The notes under the pieces were generated by a model that was not told the origin of the DNA, searched no databases, and worked only from the letters and a program-made list of their open reading frames with translations. Shown piece by piece: positions 39,512-47,608 of a DNA stretch of 64,000 nt. The stretch is from CAXBBB01 sp963815505 (lineage in GTDB: Bacteria > Bacteroidota > Rhodothermia > Rhodothermales > BA12): NCBI GenBank assembly GCA_963815505.1, contig CAWFGU010000022.1, positions 310,001-374,000 on the forward strand, in the 5' to 3' direction. Position 1 is the stretch's first letter, and every line of letters starts with the position of its first letter. The position numbers were made by a program, and so were the translations under genes.

Positions 39512-41314
39512 TCAATCCAAACCGTACGTCTGCGCGACCTGCTCGGGCGTCAGCGTTTCGGACTCGGCGCCGGGGATGGCGGACTTTTCGAGCACGAACC
39601 GGCCCATCACGAGAGCGTCCAGATGCGTCGCGCGAAAGCACCGATAGGCATCCTCGGGCGTGTGGACGATGGGTTCGCCGCGCACGTTGAAGCTCGTGTT
39701 GACGAGAACCGGAGTGTCCGTCCGCTCGCCAAACGCGGTCAGCAGCGCGTGGAAGAGCGGGTTGTACTCACCGTCGACCGTCTGCACGCGCGCGCTCCCG
39801 TCGACATGGGTCACGGCGGGGATCGGGCCGCCGACGCTTCCCAACTGGCCCAGGCCCTCGCCTTCGACCGTCGCGCCTTTGACAGGCGCCACGAGCAGCA
39901 TGTACGGTGAGGGCGCATCCAGGTCGAAGAAATCCCCGGCGCGCTCGGCGAGGACCGAGGGAGCGAACGGGCGGAAGCTCTCTCTGAACTTGACTTTGAG
40001 GTTGACCGTCCGCTGAACCTCGCGACCCCGCGCGTCGGCGAGGATCGAGCGGTTTCCCAGCGCGCGCGGTCCATACTCCATCCGCCCTTGAAACCAGCCG
40101 ACGGCCTTTCCGGCGGCGAGCAAATCGGCCGTGCGAGCGACCAGGTCGGCGTCGCTTTCGGCGCGCATGAACGGAATGCCGGTCGTGGCGAGGAAGGCCG
40201 CGATGTCGTCGTCCGAAAACGAGGGGCCGAGATAACCGCCCTGCATCAGGTCGCCGGTTGGGATCGGTCGCGATCCGCCCAGCGCGTGATGGTAGGCGGC
40301 GAGCGCCGATCCCAGTGCGCCGCCCGCATCACCGGCAGCGGGCTGAATCCACAACTCGTCGACCAGTCCCGAGCGCAGCAGATGCCCGTTGGCGACGCAG
40401 TTGAGCGCGACGCCTCCCGCCATCGCCAGGTTGCGGCTGCCCGACACGCGGACGGCTTCGCGCGCCAGTCCCAGCACGGCGTCGGTCGTGACGGCCTGGA
40501 TCGAAGCGGCGAGGTCGAGGTCGCGGGGCGTCAGTTCGGACTCGGGGCGGCGGCGCGGGCCGAAGAGCGATTCCATCTTGGGCGTCGTCATCCGCAGGCC
40601 CGTCGCATATCCCATGTAGTCCATGTTCAAGCGAAACGAGCCATCGTCGCGCAGGTCGATGAGGTGCTCGCGAATGGCGTCCGCGAAGCGCGGCGTGCCG
40701 TAGGGCGCCAATCCCATCAGCTTATATTCGCCGCTGTTGACGCGGAAGCCGCAGAAGTAAGTGAGGGCAGAGTAGAGCAGGCCCAGAGAGTGTGGAAAAT
40801 GCAGCTCGCGGTCCAACGTGAGCGTGTTGCCGTCACCAGTCCCGATCGTCGTCGTCGCCCACTCGCCGACGCCGTCGGTCGTGAGGACGGCGGCCCGCTC
40901 GAACGGCGAGGCGAAAAACGCGCTGGCGGCGTGGCTTTCGTGGTGTTCGGGAAAGAACAGCGGCCCCTCGTAGTCCAGCGCCTTGCGGATCGTATCGCTG
41001 GTCCACAGCTTCTTTTTGAGCCATACCGGCATGGCGGCCCACCACGACAGCAGCCCGCGCGGCGCACTCGCGACGTACGTCTCGAGCAGTCGCTCGAACG
41101 TCAGCAGCGGCTTGTCGTAGAAGGCGACCGCGTCCAGATCGGCGACCGTCGCCCCACCTTCGCGCAGGCAGTAGGCGACGGCCTGACGCGGGAAGCTCGC
41201 ATCGTGCTTGACGCGTGTGAAGCGCTCTTCCTGCGCCGCTGCCACGATTTGCCCATCGCGCAAGAGGCACGCTGCCGAGTCGTGATAGAATCCGGACAGG
41301 CCGAGGACGAGCAT
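39512..41314 (-). CDS. Carbamoyltransferase (NodU/CmcH/TobZ type)
   Basis: A 600-residue enzyme. It starts LVLGLSGFYHDSAACLL, with the metal-binding His. FPEHHESHAASAFFASPF and LTTDGVGEWATTTIG complete the N-terminal Kae1-like domain. The C-terminal YrdC-like domain holds GWFQGRMEYGPRALGNRSILADAR, FRPFAPSVL and NTSFNVRGEPIV. Relatives make carbamoyl-adenylate from carbamoyl phosphate and ATP and transfer the carbamoyl group to a hydroxyl on a sugar or natural product. No biosynthetic neighbours are visible, so the acceptor is unknown. The start at 41314 is chosen by alignment; the longer frame upstream is not family-like. Confidence 0.93.
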   Translation of the reverse strand: MLVLGLSGFYHDSAACLLRDGQIVAAAQEERFTRVKHDASFPRQAVAYCLREGGATVADLDAVAFYDKPLLTFERLLETYVASAPRGLLSWWAAMPVWLKKKLWTSDTIRKALDYEGPLFFPEHHESHAASAFFASPFERAAVLTTDGVGEWATTTIGTGDGNTLTLDRELHFPHSLGLLYSALTYFCGFRVNSGEYKLMGLAPYGTPRFADAIREHLIDLRDDGSFRLNMDYMGYATGLRMTTPKMESLFGPRRRPESELTPRDLDLAASIQAVTTDAVLGLAREAVRVSGSRNLAMAGGVALNCVANGHLLRSGLVDELWIQPAAGDAGGALGSALAAYHHALGGSRPIPTGDLMQGGYLGPSFSDDDIAAFLATTGIPFMRAESDADLVARTADLLAAGKAVGWFQGRMEYGPRALGNRSILADARGREVQRTVNLKVKFRESFRPFAPSVLAERAGDFFDLDAPSPYMLLVAPVKGATVEGEGLGQLGSVGGPIPAVTHVDGSARVQTVDGEYNPLFHALLTAFGERTDTPVLVNTSFNVRGEPIVHTPEDAYRCFRATHLDALVMGRFVLEKSAIPGAESETLTPEQVAQTYGLD

Positions 41315-41529
41315 GGAGCGGGGCAAAAGAGGAAGTCGAAAACTACGCCGCCGCGCGCCTACTCTCCATTCACGGCTCCTGAGCGGTGCGCCAACCGACT
41401 CCCGCGTCCACCGCCACGCTTTGGGCGGCGGGCTTGTCATCGCCTCGATCACCAGTCGAAGACCCTCAGCGTGGGAACGTGCGTTCCGATTTAAGCGTGC
41501 CGTCGGCCTCTCCCCTCTCCGTCCGACCG

Positions 41530-42375
41530 ATGCGCCTCTTCCCGATCGCCCTACTCCTGCTTCTGACGGCCTGCGCCGACTACGACACCGCGTCGCTGAC
41601 CGAACCCGACGCTATCGACCAGCGCGTAGCCGAGGCGGACGAGCGGATGAGCGCGTCGCCGGCCGGGCAGCGCGTCGCTCAGGCGATTGAGGCGCACGGC
41701 GGACTGGAGGCATGGTACCGAGGCGGGCCGCTGCGCTACACGTACGCCTACCAGCGCACCGAAGCGGATGGCACGGCAAGCGGCGCTCCCCTCGCGACCC
41801 ACCAGATCATTGACCTGTGGAGCGCGCGCGCCGTTCACACCGTCGTAGCCGACACATCGGTCCGCTTCGGATGGACAGGGGAGGAAGCCTGGATCGCGCC
41901 CGCCGACGCCGAACTGTTCACCAACGCGCGCTTCTGGGCGCTGACGCCCTACTACTTCGTGTCGATGCCCTTCGTCCTCGCCGACCCAGGCGTCAACTAC
42001 GCGCTCGCTCCGTCCGACACGGTCGATGGCCGCACCGTCGATGTCGTCCGCATCACGTTCGACGACGGTACCGGCGATGCGCCGGACGACTATTACGATC
42101 TGATGCTCGACCCCCAGACTAATCGCGTGCAGGGCGTCCGCTACGTCGTCTCGTACTTCAACCCCGACGGCGAGCTGGCCGAGACGACGATGCTCTACGA
42201 CGGGACGCAGTCGCCGGGAGGCGGGATCGTGATGCAGGAGGGCTTCCGCTCATTCTCGTCCGAAACCGGCTCCCAGCGCGCCAAAGGAACACTCACCAAT
42301 CTGCGCTTCGCCCCCGACGTGTCCGACGACGTGTTTGCCAAGCCCAGTGGTGCACGCGTGCAAGAAGGCAAGTGA
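41530..42375 (+). CDS. Hypothetical lipoprotein (DUF6503-like)
   Basis: A 281-residue exported protein with lipoprotein signal (IALLLLLTACADYD, Cys14). AIEAHGGLEAWYRGGPLRYTYAYQRT is a pattern of outer-membrane lipoprotein-sorting-like folds and of Bacteroidota DUF6503 proteins. The rest alternates strands (HQIIDLWSARAVHTVV, VRFGWTGEEAWIAPAD, RVQGVRYVVSYFNPDGELAETTMLYDG), suggesting a half-barrel similar to LolA/LolB. It may bind a lipid or lipoprotein. Family name from memory. Confidence 0.65.
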   Translation: MRLFPIALLLLLTACADYDTASLTEPDAIDQRVAEADERMSASPAGQRVAQAIEAHGGLEAWYRGGPLRYTYAYQRTEADGTASGAPLATHQIIDLWSARAVHTVVADTSVRFGWTGEEAWIAPADAELFTNARFWALTPYYFVSMPFVLADPGVNYALAPSDTVDGRTVDVVRITFDDGTGDAPDDYYDLMLDPQTNRVQGVRYVVSYFNPDGELAETTMLYDGTQSPGGGIVMQEGFRSFSSETGSQRAKGTLTNLRFAPDVSDDVFAKPSGARVQEGK

Positions 42376-42421
42376 GTCGATCGGCTGAGGCGTCGACGGG
42401 ATCGGCGCCGTTTCTTCCAAC

Positions 42422-43519
42422 GTGGATCACCTGAAACCGGACTCGCTCTTGCCCCGCCCCGTGGGCACGTCTCCCGCGATCGCGCGACTGACGGCTTTGT
42501 GGGCGCTGGCCGAGGTGGGGCTGGGTGGCGCATTGCACGCGTTTCGCTTGCCGCTGACGGGCCTGCTCGTGGGGTCGAGTGCAGTCGTCCTGCTGGCTCT
42601 GTTGGCAGAGGCGGCGCGCCGCGATGGGCGGCCGATCCGGCGCACGCTACTCACCGCGACGGCGGTGGTATTGGGCGTGAAAGCGGCGGCGAGTCCGCAC
42701 TCGCCGGTTGGGGCCTATCTGGCCGTCGCGTTTCAGGGCGGACTGGCGGCGCTCGTACTACCGGCGCTGGGCCGAGCCGCTGGACCGCTGGTACTGGGCG
42801 TCGTCGCGCTCGTCGAGTCGGCGTTGCAGCGCGTGATCGTGATGACACTCCTGTTCGGAGCCGCCTTCTGGGACGCCGTCGACGCGCTGGTAGCCCTGGC
42901 GATTCGGCAGATCGGCCCGTTCCTGGGAGTGGCCGACGGTCCCAGTTCGGCGAGCGTGTGGCTGGTGGGCGTCTACGTCGGCTTGCACGTGGCGATGGGA
43001 GCCGTCGCAGGCGTGCTGGGCGGTCGATTGCCGCAAAGAGTATTTGACGCGTCGCGGCAGCCCGAGGCGATAGCGTTAGCCTCCGAAGCACGCGTCCGGG
43101 TCGGGAGGCGAGTGGCGCAGCGAAGCGCACGACCCGGCGCGTGGTGGACTGGCCCGGTCGTGCGCCGCCTGGGGCTGGTCGCGCTGCTGCTGGGAGCCTA
43201 CGCCGCTCTCGGACTGGCAGCAGACACGACGCGGCCTCTGACGACGGCGACTGTCGCGCTCGTGCGAGCCGTCGTGCTCATCGGTCTGTGGATGACACTA
43301 GTGGCTCCGCTGCTGATGCTGCTGGTGCACCGATGGGCGCGCAAGTCATCGCGCGGAGTCGAGGTGGCGCGCGCGGCCGACCAGCTTCCTGAACTCGCCG
43401 CGCTGGCTCGCCTGGCGTGGGAGCGGACGCTGGGATGCGGTCTGGTGCGACCCGTCGCCTTCGCCACGCTCGTCGCAGCGGCAGCACTCGCCTCGCTCGA
43501 ATCTGCGCCCGAGCCGTGA
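42422..43519 (+). CDS. Multi-pass membrane protein of unknown function
   Basis: A 365-residue protein with about eight hydrophobic segments, for example LTGLLVGSSAVVLLALLAEAA, GAYLAVAFQGGLAALVLPALG, ALVESALQRVIVMTLLFGAAFW, VYVGLHVAMGAVAGVLGG and ALVRAVVLIGLWMTLVAPLLMLL. The first codon is GTG at 42422. Its stop codon overlaps the start of a THEP1-type NTPase gene (GTGA), which signals tight translational coupling. The gene matches no family I can name. The pairing of a small P-loop NTPase with a polytopic membrane protein suggests a transport or membrane-associated nucleotide role, but that is only inference. Confidence 0.7.
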   Translation: MDHLKPDSLLPRPVGTSPAIARLTALWALAEVGLGGALHAFRLPLTGLLVGSSAVVLLALLAEAARRDGRPIRRTLLTATAVVLGVKAAASPHSPVGAYLAVAFQGGLAALVLPALGRAAGPLVLGVVALVESALQRVIVMTLLFGAAFWDAVDALVALAIRQIGPFLGVADGPSSASVWLVGVYVGLHVAMGAVAGVLGGRLPQRVFDASRQPEAIALASEARVRVGRRVAQRSARPGAWWTGPVVRRLGLVALLLGAYAALGLAADTTRPLTTATVALVRAVVLIGLWMTLVAPLLMLLVHRWARKSSRGVEVARAADQLPELAALARLAWERTLGCGLVRPVAFATLVAAAALASLESAPEP

Positions 43520-44034
43520 TCGTGATACTGACTGGGCCGATTCGAACCGGCAAAACCACCGCCCTCCTGCGCACCTTCCCGGCAACGATCTCGCGCGGCG
43601 TGGTGCAACCGGTCGTCGACGGGAGCCGCCGCGTGTTGGACCTCCGCTCGGGCGAATCGCGCGCGCTCGAAGCCTCACCTGGAGCACGCGAAACGGATCG
43701 GGTGCCGGTGGGTCGGTTCACGTTCTCGGCGTCGACGCTGGATTGGGCCAACGCCTGCGTCATCGGCGCGCTCGCCGACGCGGCAGACAACTCGTGGGTC
43801 GTGATCGACGAAGTCGGTCCACTCGAACTCGGAGGAGGCGGGTTAGCGCAATCGGTTCGCGATGGTATAGCGCACACCCAGTCGCCGGGCGGACCGCGCG
43901 TGCTGCTCGTCGTGCGCGAGGGAATAGTGGACGCCGTGTGCGGCGCGTTCGGGATCATTGACCCGCTCGTGCTCAGGCTCGGCGACCGGTTGCCGGATGG
44001 ACGACAGATCGGCGGGCGGAAGTCACGACTGTGA
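43516..44034 (+). CDS. THEP1-type nucleoside-triphosphatase
   Basis: A 172-residue P-loop NTPase. Walker A is LTGPIRTGKTTALL at the very start (Lys13), and Walker B is WVVIDEVGPLELGGGGLAQSV near residue 95, the DExGPxEL form of the NTPase_1/THEP1 family. Members hydrolyse NTPs in vitro; their cell role is unsettled. The GTG start overlaps the stop of the upstream membrane-protein gene, so the two should be made together. Two direct 11-bp repeats (AGTCACGACTG at 44021 and 44036) span its stop codon. Confidence 0.82.
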   Translation: MIVILTGPIRTGKTTALLRTFPATISRGVVQPVVDGSRRVLDLRSGESRALEASPGARETDRVPVGRFTFSASTLDWANACVIGALADAADNSWVVIDEVGPLELGGGGLAQSVRDGIAHTQSPGGPRVLLVVREGIVDAVCGAFGIIDPLVLRLGDRLPDGRQIGGRKSRL

Positions 44035-44166
44035 CAGTCACGACTGCGCCCCACAGAAACGGGACTGAACCGACCGTTCTCTTCGGCTCTCTTCGGCCCG
44101 GTTGACCGTCTTTGGGGTTTGGAGTGTCGAGACGCGCAGCGCTGGACGGGGTCGTCTGCGTAACGG

Positions 44167-45597
44167 TCAGAGCGCTTTGACTTCGGTCGTCAGCGTCGCG
44201 ATGGATTCTTTGGCGTCGCCGAAGAGCATCCGCGTGCCGGGCATGAAGAAGAGCGCGTTCTCGACGCCCGAGTAGCCCGGACGCATCGACCGTTTGAGTA
44301 CGACGACCTGGCTCGCCTTGTCCACGTCGAGGATCGGCATGCCGTAGATCGGACTCGACGTGTCGGTTCGCGCAGCCGGGTTGACTACGTCGTTTGCTCC
44401 GACGACCAGGACCACGTCGGTGCGGTCGAACTCGCCGTTGATCTCGTCCATCTCGGCGAGCAGATCGTACGACACGTTGGCCTCGGCGAGCAGCACGTTC
44501 ATGTGCCCCGGCATGCGCCCGGCGACCGGGTGGATGGCGAACCGGACGTTGACGCCCTTGGCGGTCAGCACGTCGGCCAGTTCGCGCACCTGATGCTGCG
44601 CCTGCGCGACGGCCATGCCATAGCCCGGCACGATCACGACGCGGTCGGCATAGGCCAGCGACACGGCGACGTCGTCGGCCTGCGTTTCCTGGATCGAGCC
44701 GCCCGACTGGCTCGTCGCCGATCCTTCGCCGCCGCCGCCGCCGAAGCCTCCGGCAAGCACGTTGAGCAGGCTGCGGTTCATCGCGTCGCACATGATCTGC
44801 GTCAGGATGAGCCCGCTCGCCCCGACCAGCGCGCCCGAGACGACGAGCGCCGTGTTGCCCAGCACGAAGCCCGTCAGCGCGGCGGCGAGTCCCGAATACG
44901 CGTTGAGCAGCGACACGACGACGGGCATATCCGCGCCGCCGATAGGCAGCGTCGTCGTCAGGCCGAGGACCAAGGCCAAAACAGCCAGTTCGAACAGGAT
45001 CAAAACTGGCAGATGGATCGAGTCGTGAAGGACGAGAAACTGAGTCCCTGCTTCGCTCGCCTCCGACGCGTAGTAGGCGATCAACCCGACCGCAGCGACG
45101 GCCAGCAGCAGCGTCAGCACGCGCATTCCCGAAAACGAGATCGGGTTGCCGGACAGCTTGCCCGCCAGCTTGCCGTACGCCACGAACGAGCCGCTCAGCG
45201 TCACCGAGCCGACGAGGACCGACAGGCCCAGCACAGCACCCGTAATCGGGGAAATGACTTCAACCCCGTCCGCCAATCGCGCGCCCTCAGCCAGCGCCAC
45301 GCCCACCGACGCCAGCCCGCCCAGCCCGTTGAAGGCCGCCACGAGTTCGGGCATTCCGGTCATCTCGACGCGCCGAGCCAGCAGCACCCCGATGCCGCCG
45401 CCGAGCACCAGTCCGGCCAGCAGCACGAACGGCGAGAGAACTTGCTGACTCAGCAGCGTCGCCACGACGGCGACGAGCATTCCCGCAGCGGAGAGCCGGT
45501 TGCCCTGTGGCGCCGTCGCGGGCGAGGAGAGCCGTTTGAGGCCCAGGATGAACAGCGACGCAGCGACGAGGTAGGCCAGTTCGATCAGAACGTCCAT
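44167..45597 (-). CDS. pntB: NAD(P) transhydrogenase subunit beta
   Basis: A 476-residue inner-membrane protein, the NADP(H)-binding part of the proton-pumping transhydrogenase that makes NADPH from NADH. The first 270 residues are the multi-helix dII channel part (RVEMTGMPELVAAFNGLGGLASVGVALAEG). The C-terminal dIII domain carries RVVIVPGYGMAVAQAQHQVRELAD, VNVRFAIHPVAGRMPGHMNVLLAEA and DVVLVVGANDVVNPAAR. It ends with KRSMRPGYSGVENALFFMPGTRMLFGDAK. It is the third gene of a pntAA-pntAB-pntB operon. Confidence 0.96.
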   Translation of the reverse strand: MDVLIELAYLVAASLFILGLKRLSSPATAPQGNRLSAAGMLVAVVATLLSQQVLSPFVLLAGLVLGGGIGVLLARRVEMTGMPELVAAFNGLGGLASVGVALAEGARLADGVEVISPITGAVLGLSVLVGSVTLSGSFVAYGKLAGKLSGNPISFSGMRVLTLLLAVAAVGLIAYYASEASEAGTQFLVLHDSIHLPVLILFELAVLALVLGLTTTLPIGGADMPVVVSLLNAYSGLAAALTGFVLGNTALVVSGALVGASGLILTQIMCDAMNRSLLNVLAGGFGGGGGEGSATSQSGGSIQETQADDVAVSLAYADRVVIVPGYGMAVAQAQHQVRELADVLTAKGVNVRFAIHPVAGRMPGHMNVLLAEANVSYDLLAEMDEINGEFDRTDVVLVVGANDVVNPAARTDTSSPIYGMPILDVDKASQVVVLKRSMRPGYSGVENALFFMPGTRMLFGDAKESIATLTTEVKAL

Positions 45598-45633
45598 GAG
45601 CAGTCGGGTAGATCAGAAAGTGGAGGGCGGAGG

Positions 45634-45936
45634 TCAGGCGTCGGAAGCATTCGGAGTATTCGGCGCGCGTTTCTTCTTGAACATCGCCAGCATCCGGTCG
45701 GTCACCAGAAAGCCGCCGACCACGTTGATCGTCGCCGCGACCAAGGCCACGAAGCCCAGCGACTGCGCCAGCACGCCGTCCGTCATCCCCGACGCCACCA
45801 GCGCGCCGACGATCGTGATGCCGCTGATCGCGTTCGACCCCGACATGAGCGGCGTGTGCAGCGTCTGCGGCACCTTGGAAATCAGCTCGGCGCCGACGAA
45901 GGCCGCGAGCACGAATAGAATCAGATCGTCCAGCAT
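45634..45936 (-). CDS. pntAB: NAD(P) transhydrogenase subunit alpha 2 (membrane part)
   Basis: A 100-residue membrane protein with three helices that supplies the alpha share of the transhydrogenase dII channel. LILFVLAAFVGAELISKVPQTLHTPLMSGSNAISGITIVGAL is the conserved family core, followed by VVGGFLVTDRMLAMFKKK. The start at 45936 (MLDDLILF) is chosen by family; 25 extra codons upstream are unlikely. It lies between pntAA and pntB with 71-bp and 36-bp gaps. Confidence 0.95.
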   Translation of the reverse strand: MLDDLILFVLAAFVGAELISKVPQTLHTPLMSGSNAISGITIVGALVASGMTDGVLAQSLGFVALVAATINVVGGFLVTDRMLAMFKKKRAPNTPNASDA

Positions 45937-46007
45937 AAAAACAGTCGTTTGTAGTTGTTTGAAACCCCAAAAGGGCGACCCCCCAAGCCACCCATCCTGC
46001 CGCCACA

Positions 46008-47126
46008 TCACCCGCCGCTCAGCATCCCCAACACCCGCGGATGCACGACCGCCCCGTCCCGCGCCACCAGCGCGCCCTGCACGATGTCGTCTTCGAGGTC
46101 CAGCGCCAGCCCATCGGGCGTGGCGATCAGCCCGACCAGCGCCGCCAGCGTCCGCCCCAGCACGAGCGAGGAGTGGACGGGCATCTCAGCCGTCACGTTG
46201 GCCGGGCCGAGGATCGACACGCCGCCCGATACGACGGTCTCGCCCACCTGCGTGAGCGCGCAGTTGCCGCCGCCCGGAGCCGCCAAGTCGACGACGACCG
46301 AGCCCGGGGCCATGGCCGCGACGGCTTCCTGACTGACGAGCAGGGGTGCCTTCCGCCCCGGAATGAGCGCCGTCGTGATGACGACGTCGGCTTTGGCGAC
46401 GTGCAGCGCGAGGGCGCGGACCTGCCGCTCGGCCTGATCGTCGGCGAGCGCGCGGGCGTAGCCTCCGGCGTCCTGCGCGTCGCCCCCGCCCAGGTCGAGT
46501 TCGACGAATGTCGCGCCCAAGCTGCGCACCTCTTCGGCCGACGCCGCGCGCACGTCGTACGCCGACACGCGCGCGCCCAGCCGCCGAGCCGTCGCGATCG
46601 CCTGCAAGCCTGCCACTCCTGCGCCCAGAATCAGCACCTGCGCCGGACGCAGCGTGCCCGCCGCCGTCGTGAGCAGCGGAAAGAACTTGGGCAGCCCATT
46701 CGCCGCTAGCAGCGCGGCGCGGTAGCCTGCCAGACTCGACAGCGCCGAGAGCGCGTCCATCTTTTGCGCCCGCGACGTGCGCGGCACCAACTCCATCGCC
46801 AGAATCGTCGCGCCGGACGCGGCCAGCGCCTGCATTCGCTGCGGATCGCCCAGCGGGTCCATCAGGCCGACCACGGTTTGCCCGGCTCGCACCTGCTCGG
46901 GCGCAGGCGGCGACACGCACAGCAGCACGTCGGCAGCGAACGCGTCGCCGGTCGTGCATCCGGCGGATTGGTAGTCGGCGTCGCTATGAAACGCTGCGGC
47001 TCCCGCACCGGGCGCGACGACGACGGCGAACCCGTCTTTTACGAGACGGCCAGCGGTTTCGGGCGACAGGGCGACGCGCGTTTCGCCCTGTAGAGTTTCG
47101 CGGGGTACGCCGAGAGTGAGCGGCAT
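46008..47126 (-). CDS. pntAA: NAD(P) transhydrogenase subunit alpha 1 (NAD-binding part)
   Basis: A 372-residue soluble dI domain related to alanine dehydrogenase. It starts LTLGVPRETLQGETRVALSPETAGRLVKDGFAVVV. The Rossmann loop is VLILGAGVAGLQAIATARRLGARVSAYDVR near residue 170, with VVITTALIPGRKAPLLVSQE and MAPGSVVVDLAAPGGGN after it. Splitting alpha into a soluble and a membrane gene is a common arrangement and matches the next two genes. It is first in the operon. Confidence 0.96.
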   Translation of the reverse strand: MPLTLGVPRETLQGETRVALSPETAGRLVKDGFAVVVAPGAGAAAFHSDADYQSAGCTTGDAFAADVLLCVSPPAPEQVRAGQTVVGLMDPLGDPQRMQALAASGATILAMELVPRTSRAQKMDALSALSSLAGYRAALLAANGLPKFFPLLTTAAGTLRPAQVLILGAGVAGLQAIATARRLGARVSAYDVRAASAEEVRSLGATFVELDLGGGDAQDAGGYARALADDQAERQVRALALHVAKADVVITTALIPGRKAPLLVSQEAVAAMAPGSVVVDLAAPGGGNCALTQVGETVVSGGVSILGPANVTAEMPVHSSLVLGRTLAALVGLIATPDGLALDLEDDIVQGALVARDGAVVHPRVLGMLSGG

Positions 47127-47211
47127 GAAGTCGGTCGTGGAGTTGGCGGAACGTACGAAGGATCAGCGTTCGAATCCTTCACATTCGCTGCCTCACCCCG
47201 CGCCGTGCGTG

Positions 47212-47598
47212 TCAGCGTGCCACGTAGCGCCAGCCGGTCACCTTTTCGTCGACTAGCGTCACGTTGAACGTGCGCGAGCCGTCCACGTCGTATGACCACG
47301 TCTCGCGCTCCTCGACGCGCTGCCGCCGGTTCGGGTCGCCGGCCACCTGACGCAGCTCGTCTGCCGTCATTCCGCGTTTCAGATCGGATGCGAAGCGGGC
47401 TGTGGCGGGGGCACGGGCTTCGCTGCGCGCCTGCTCGGTGTTTCGCCAGCCTTCGCGAGCGCCGCGCTCAGAAGCCTCGACCTGTCGTTCGCACGCAGCC
47501 CGGTCGTCACCGCCATCCGGGCAGAGGCCGCTGCAGCCGGAGGCGGCCGAAACCAGTAGGACGATCAGGACGAAGGCCGTGGCAGGAATTCGGGTCAT
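47212..47598 (-). CDS. Hypothetical lipoprotein with SmpA/OmlA-like motif
   Basis: A 128-residue protein with lipoprotein signal (FVLIVLLVSAASGCSG). A charged helical part rich in E, R and A follows. The C-terminal half reads LKRGMTADELRQVAGDPNRRQRVEERETWSYDVDGSRTFNVTLVDEKVTGWRY. This GMTxDELRxxxGxP...WxYD pattern is like the SmpA/OmlA (BamE-type) fold. It starts 11 bases after the S15-type hydrolase gene and is probably co-transcribed with it. Function is unknown. Confidence 0.7.
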   Translation of the reverse strand: MTRIPATAFVLIVLLVSAASGCSGLCPDGGDDRAACERQVEASERGAREGWRNTEQARSEARAPATARFASDLKRGMTADELRQVAGDPNRRQRVEERETWSYDVDGSRTFNVTLVDEKVTGWRYVAR

Positions 47599-47608
47599 AG
47601 TTGTGGGG

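Noticed and set aside
41455..41473. TCGAAGACCCTCAGC shared with the ndk 3' end at 20726-20740
   Set aside because: At 41455 the hairpin partner arm is missing, so the match is only about 15 bases with no shared structure. Treated as coincidence.
40088..41494. A 468-codon plus-strand frame opposite the carbamoyltransferase
   Set aside because: Motif-free antisense shadow; the minus-strand reading has complete family motifs.
43417..43515. A longer N-terminus for the THEP1-type NTPase starting at 43417
   Set aside because: The Walker A motif of this family lies at the extreme N-terminus; the GTG at 43516 overlaps the upstream stop and gives the expected length.
44021..44046. Two 11-bp direct repeats (AGTCACGACTG) across the NTPase stop codon as an attachment site
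   Set aside because: No integrase, tRNA or second border is nearby; short repeats of this size occur by slippage.
47155..47190. GTTCGAATCC near 47168 resembling a tRNA T loop
   Set aside because: The flanking bases do not form the 5-bp T stem, and no anticodon arm or acceptor stem can be drawn around it.
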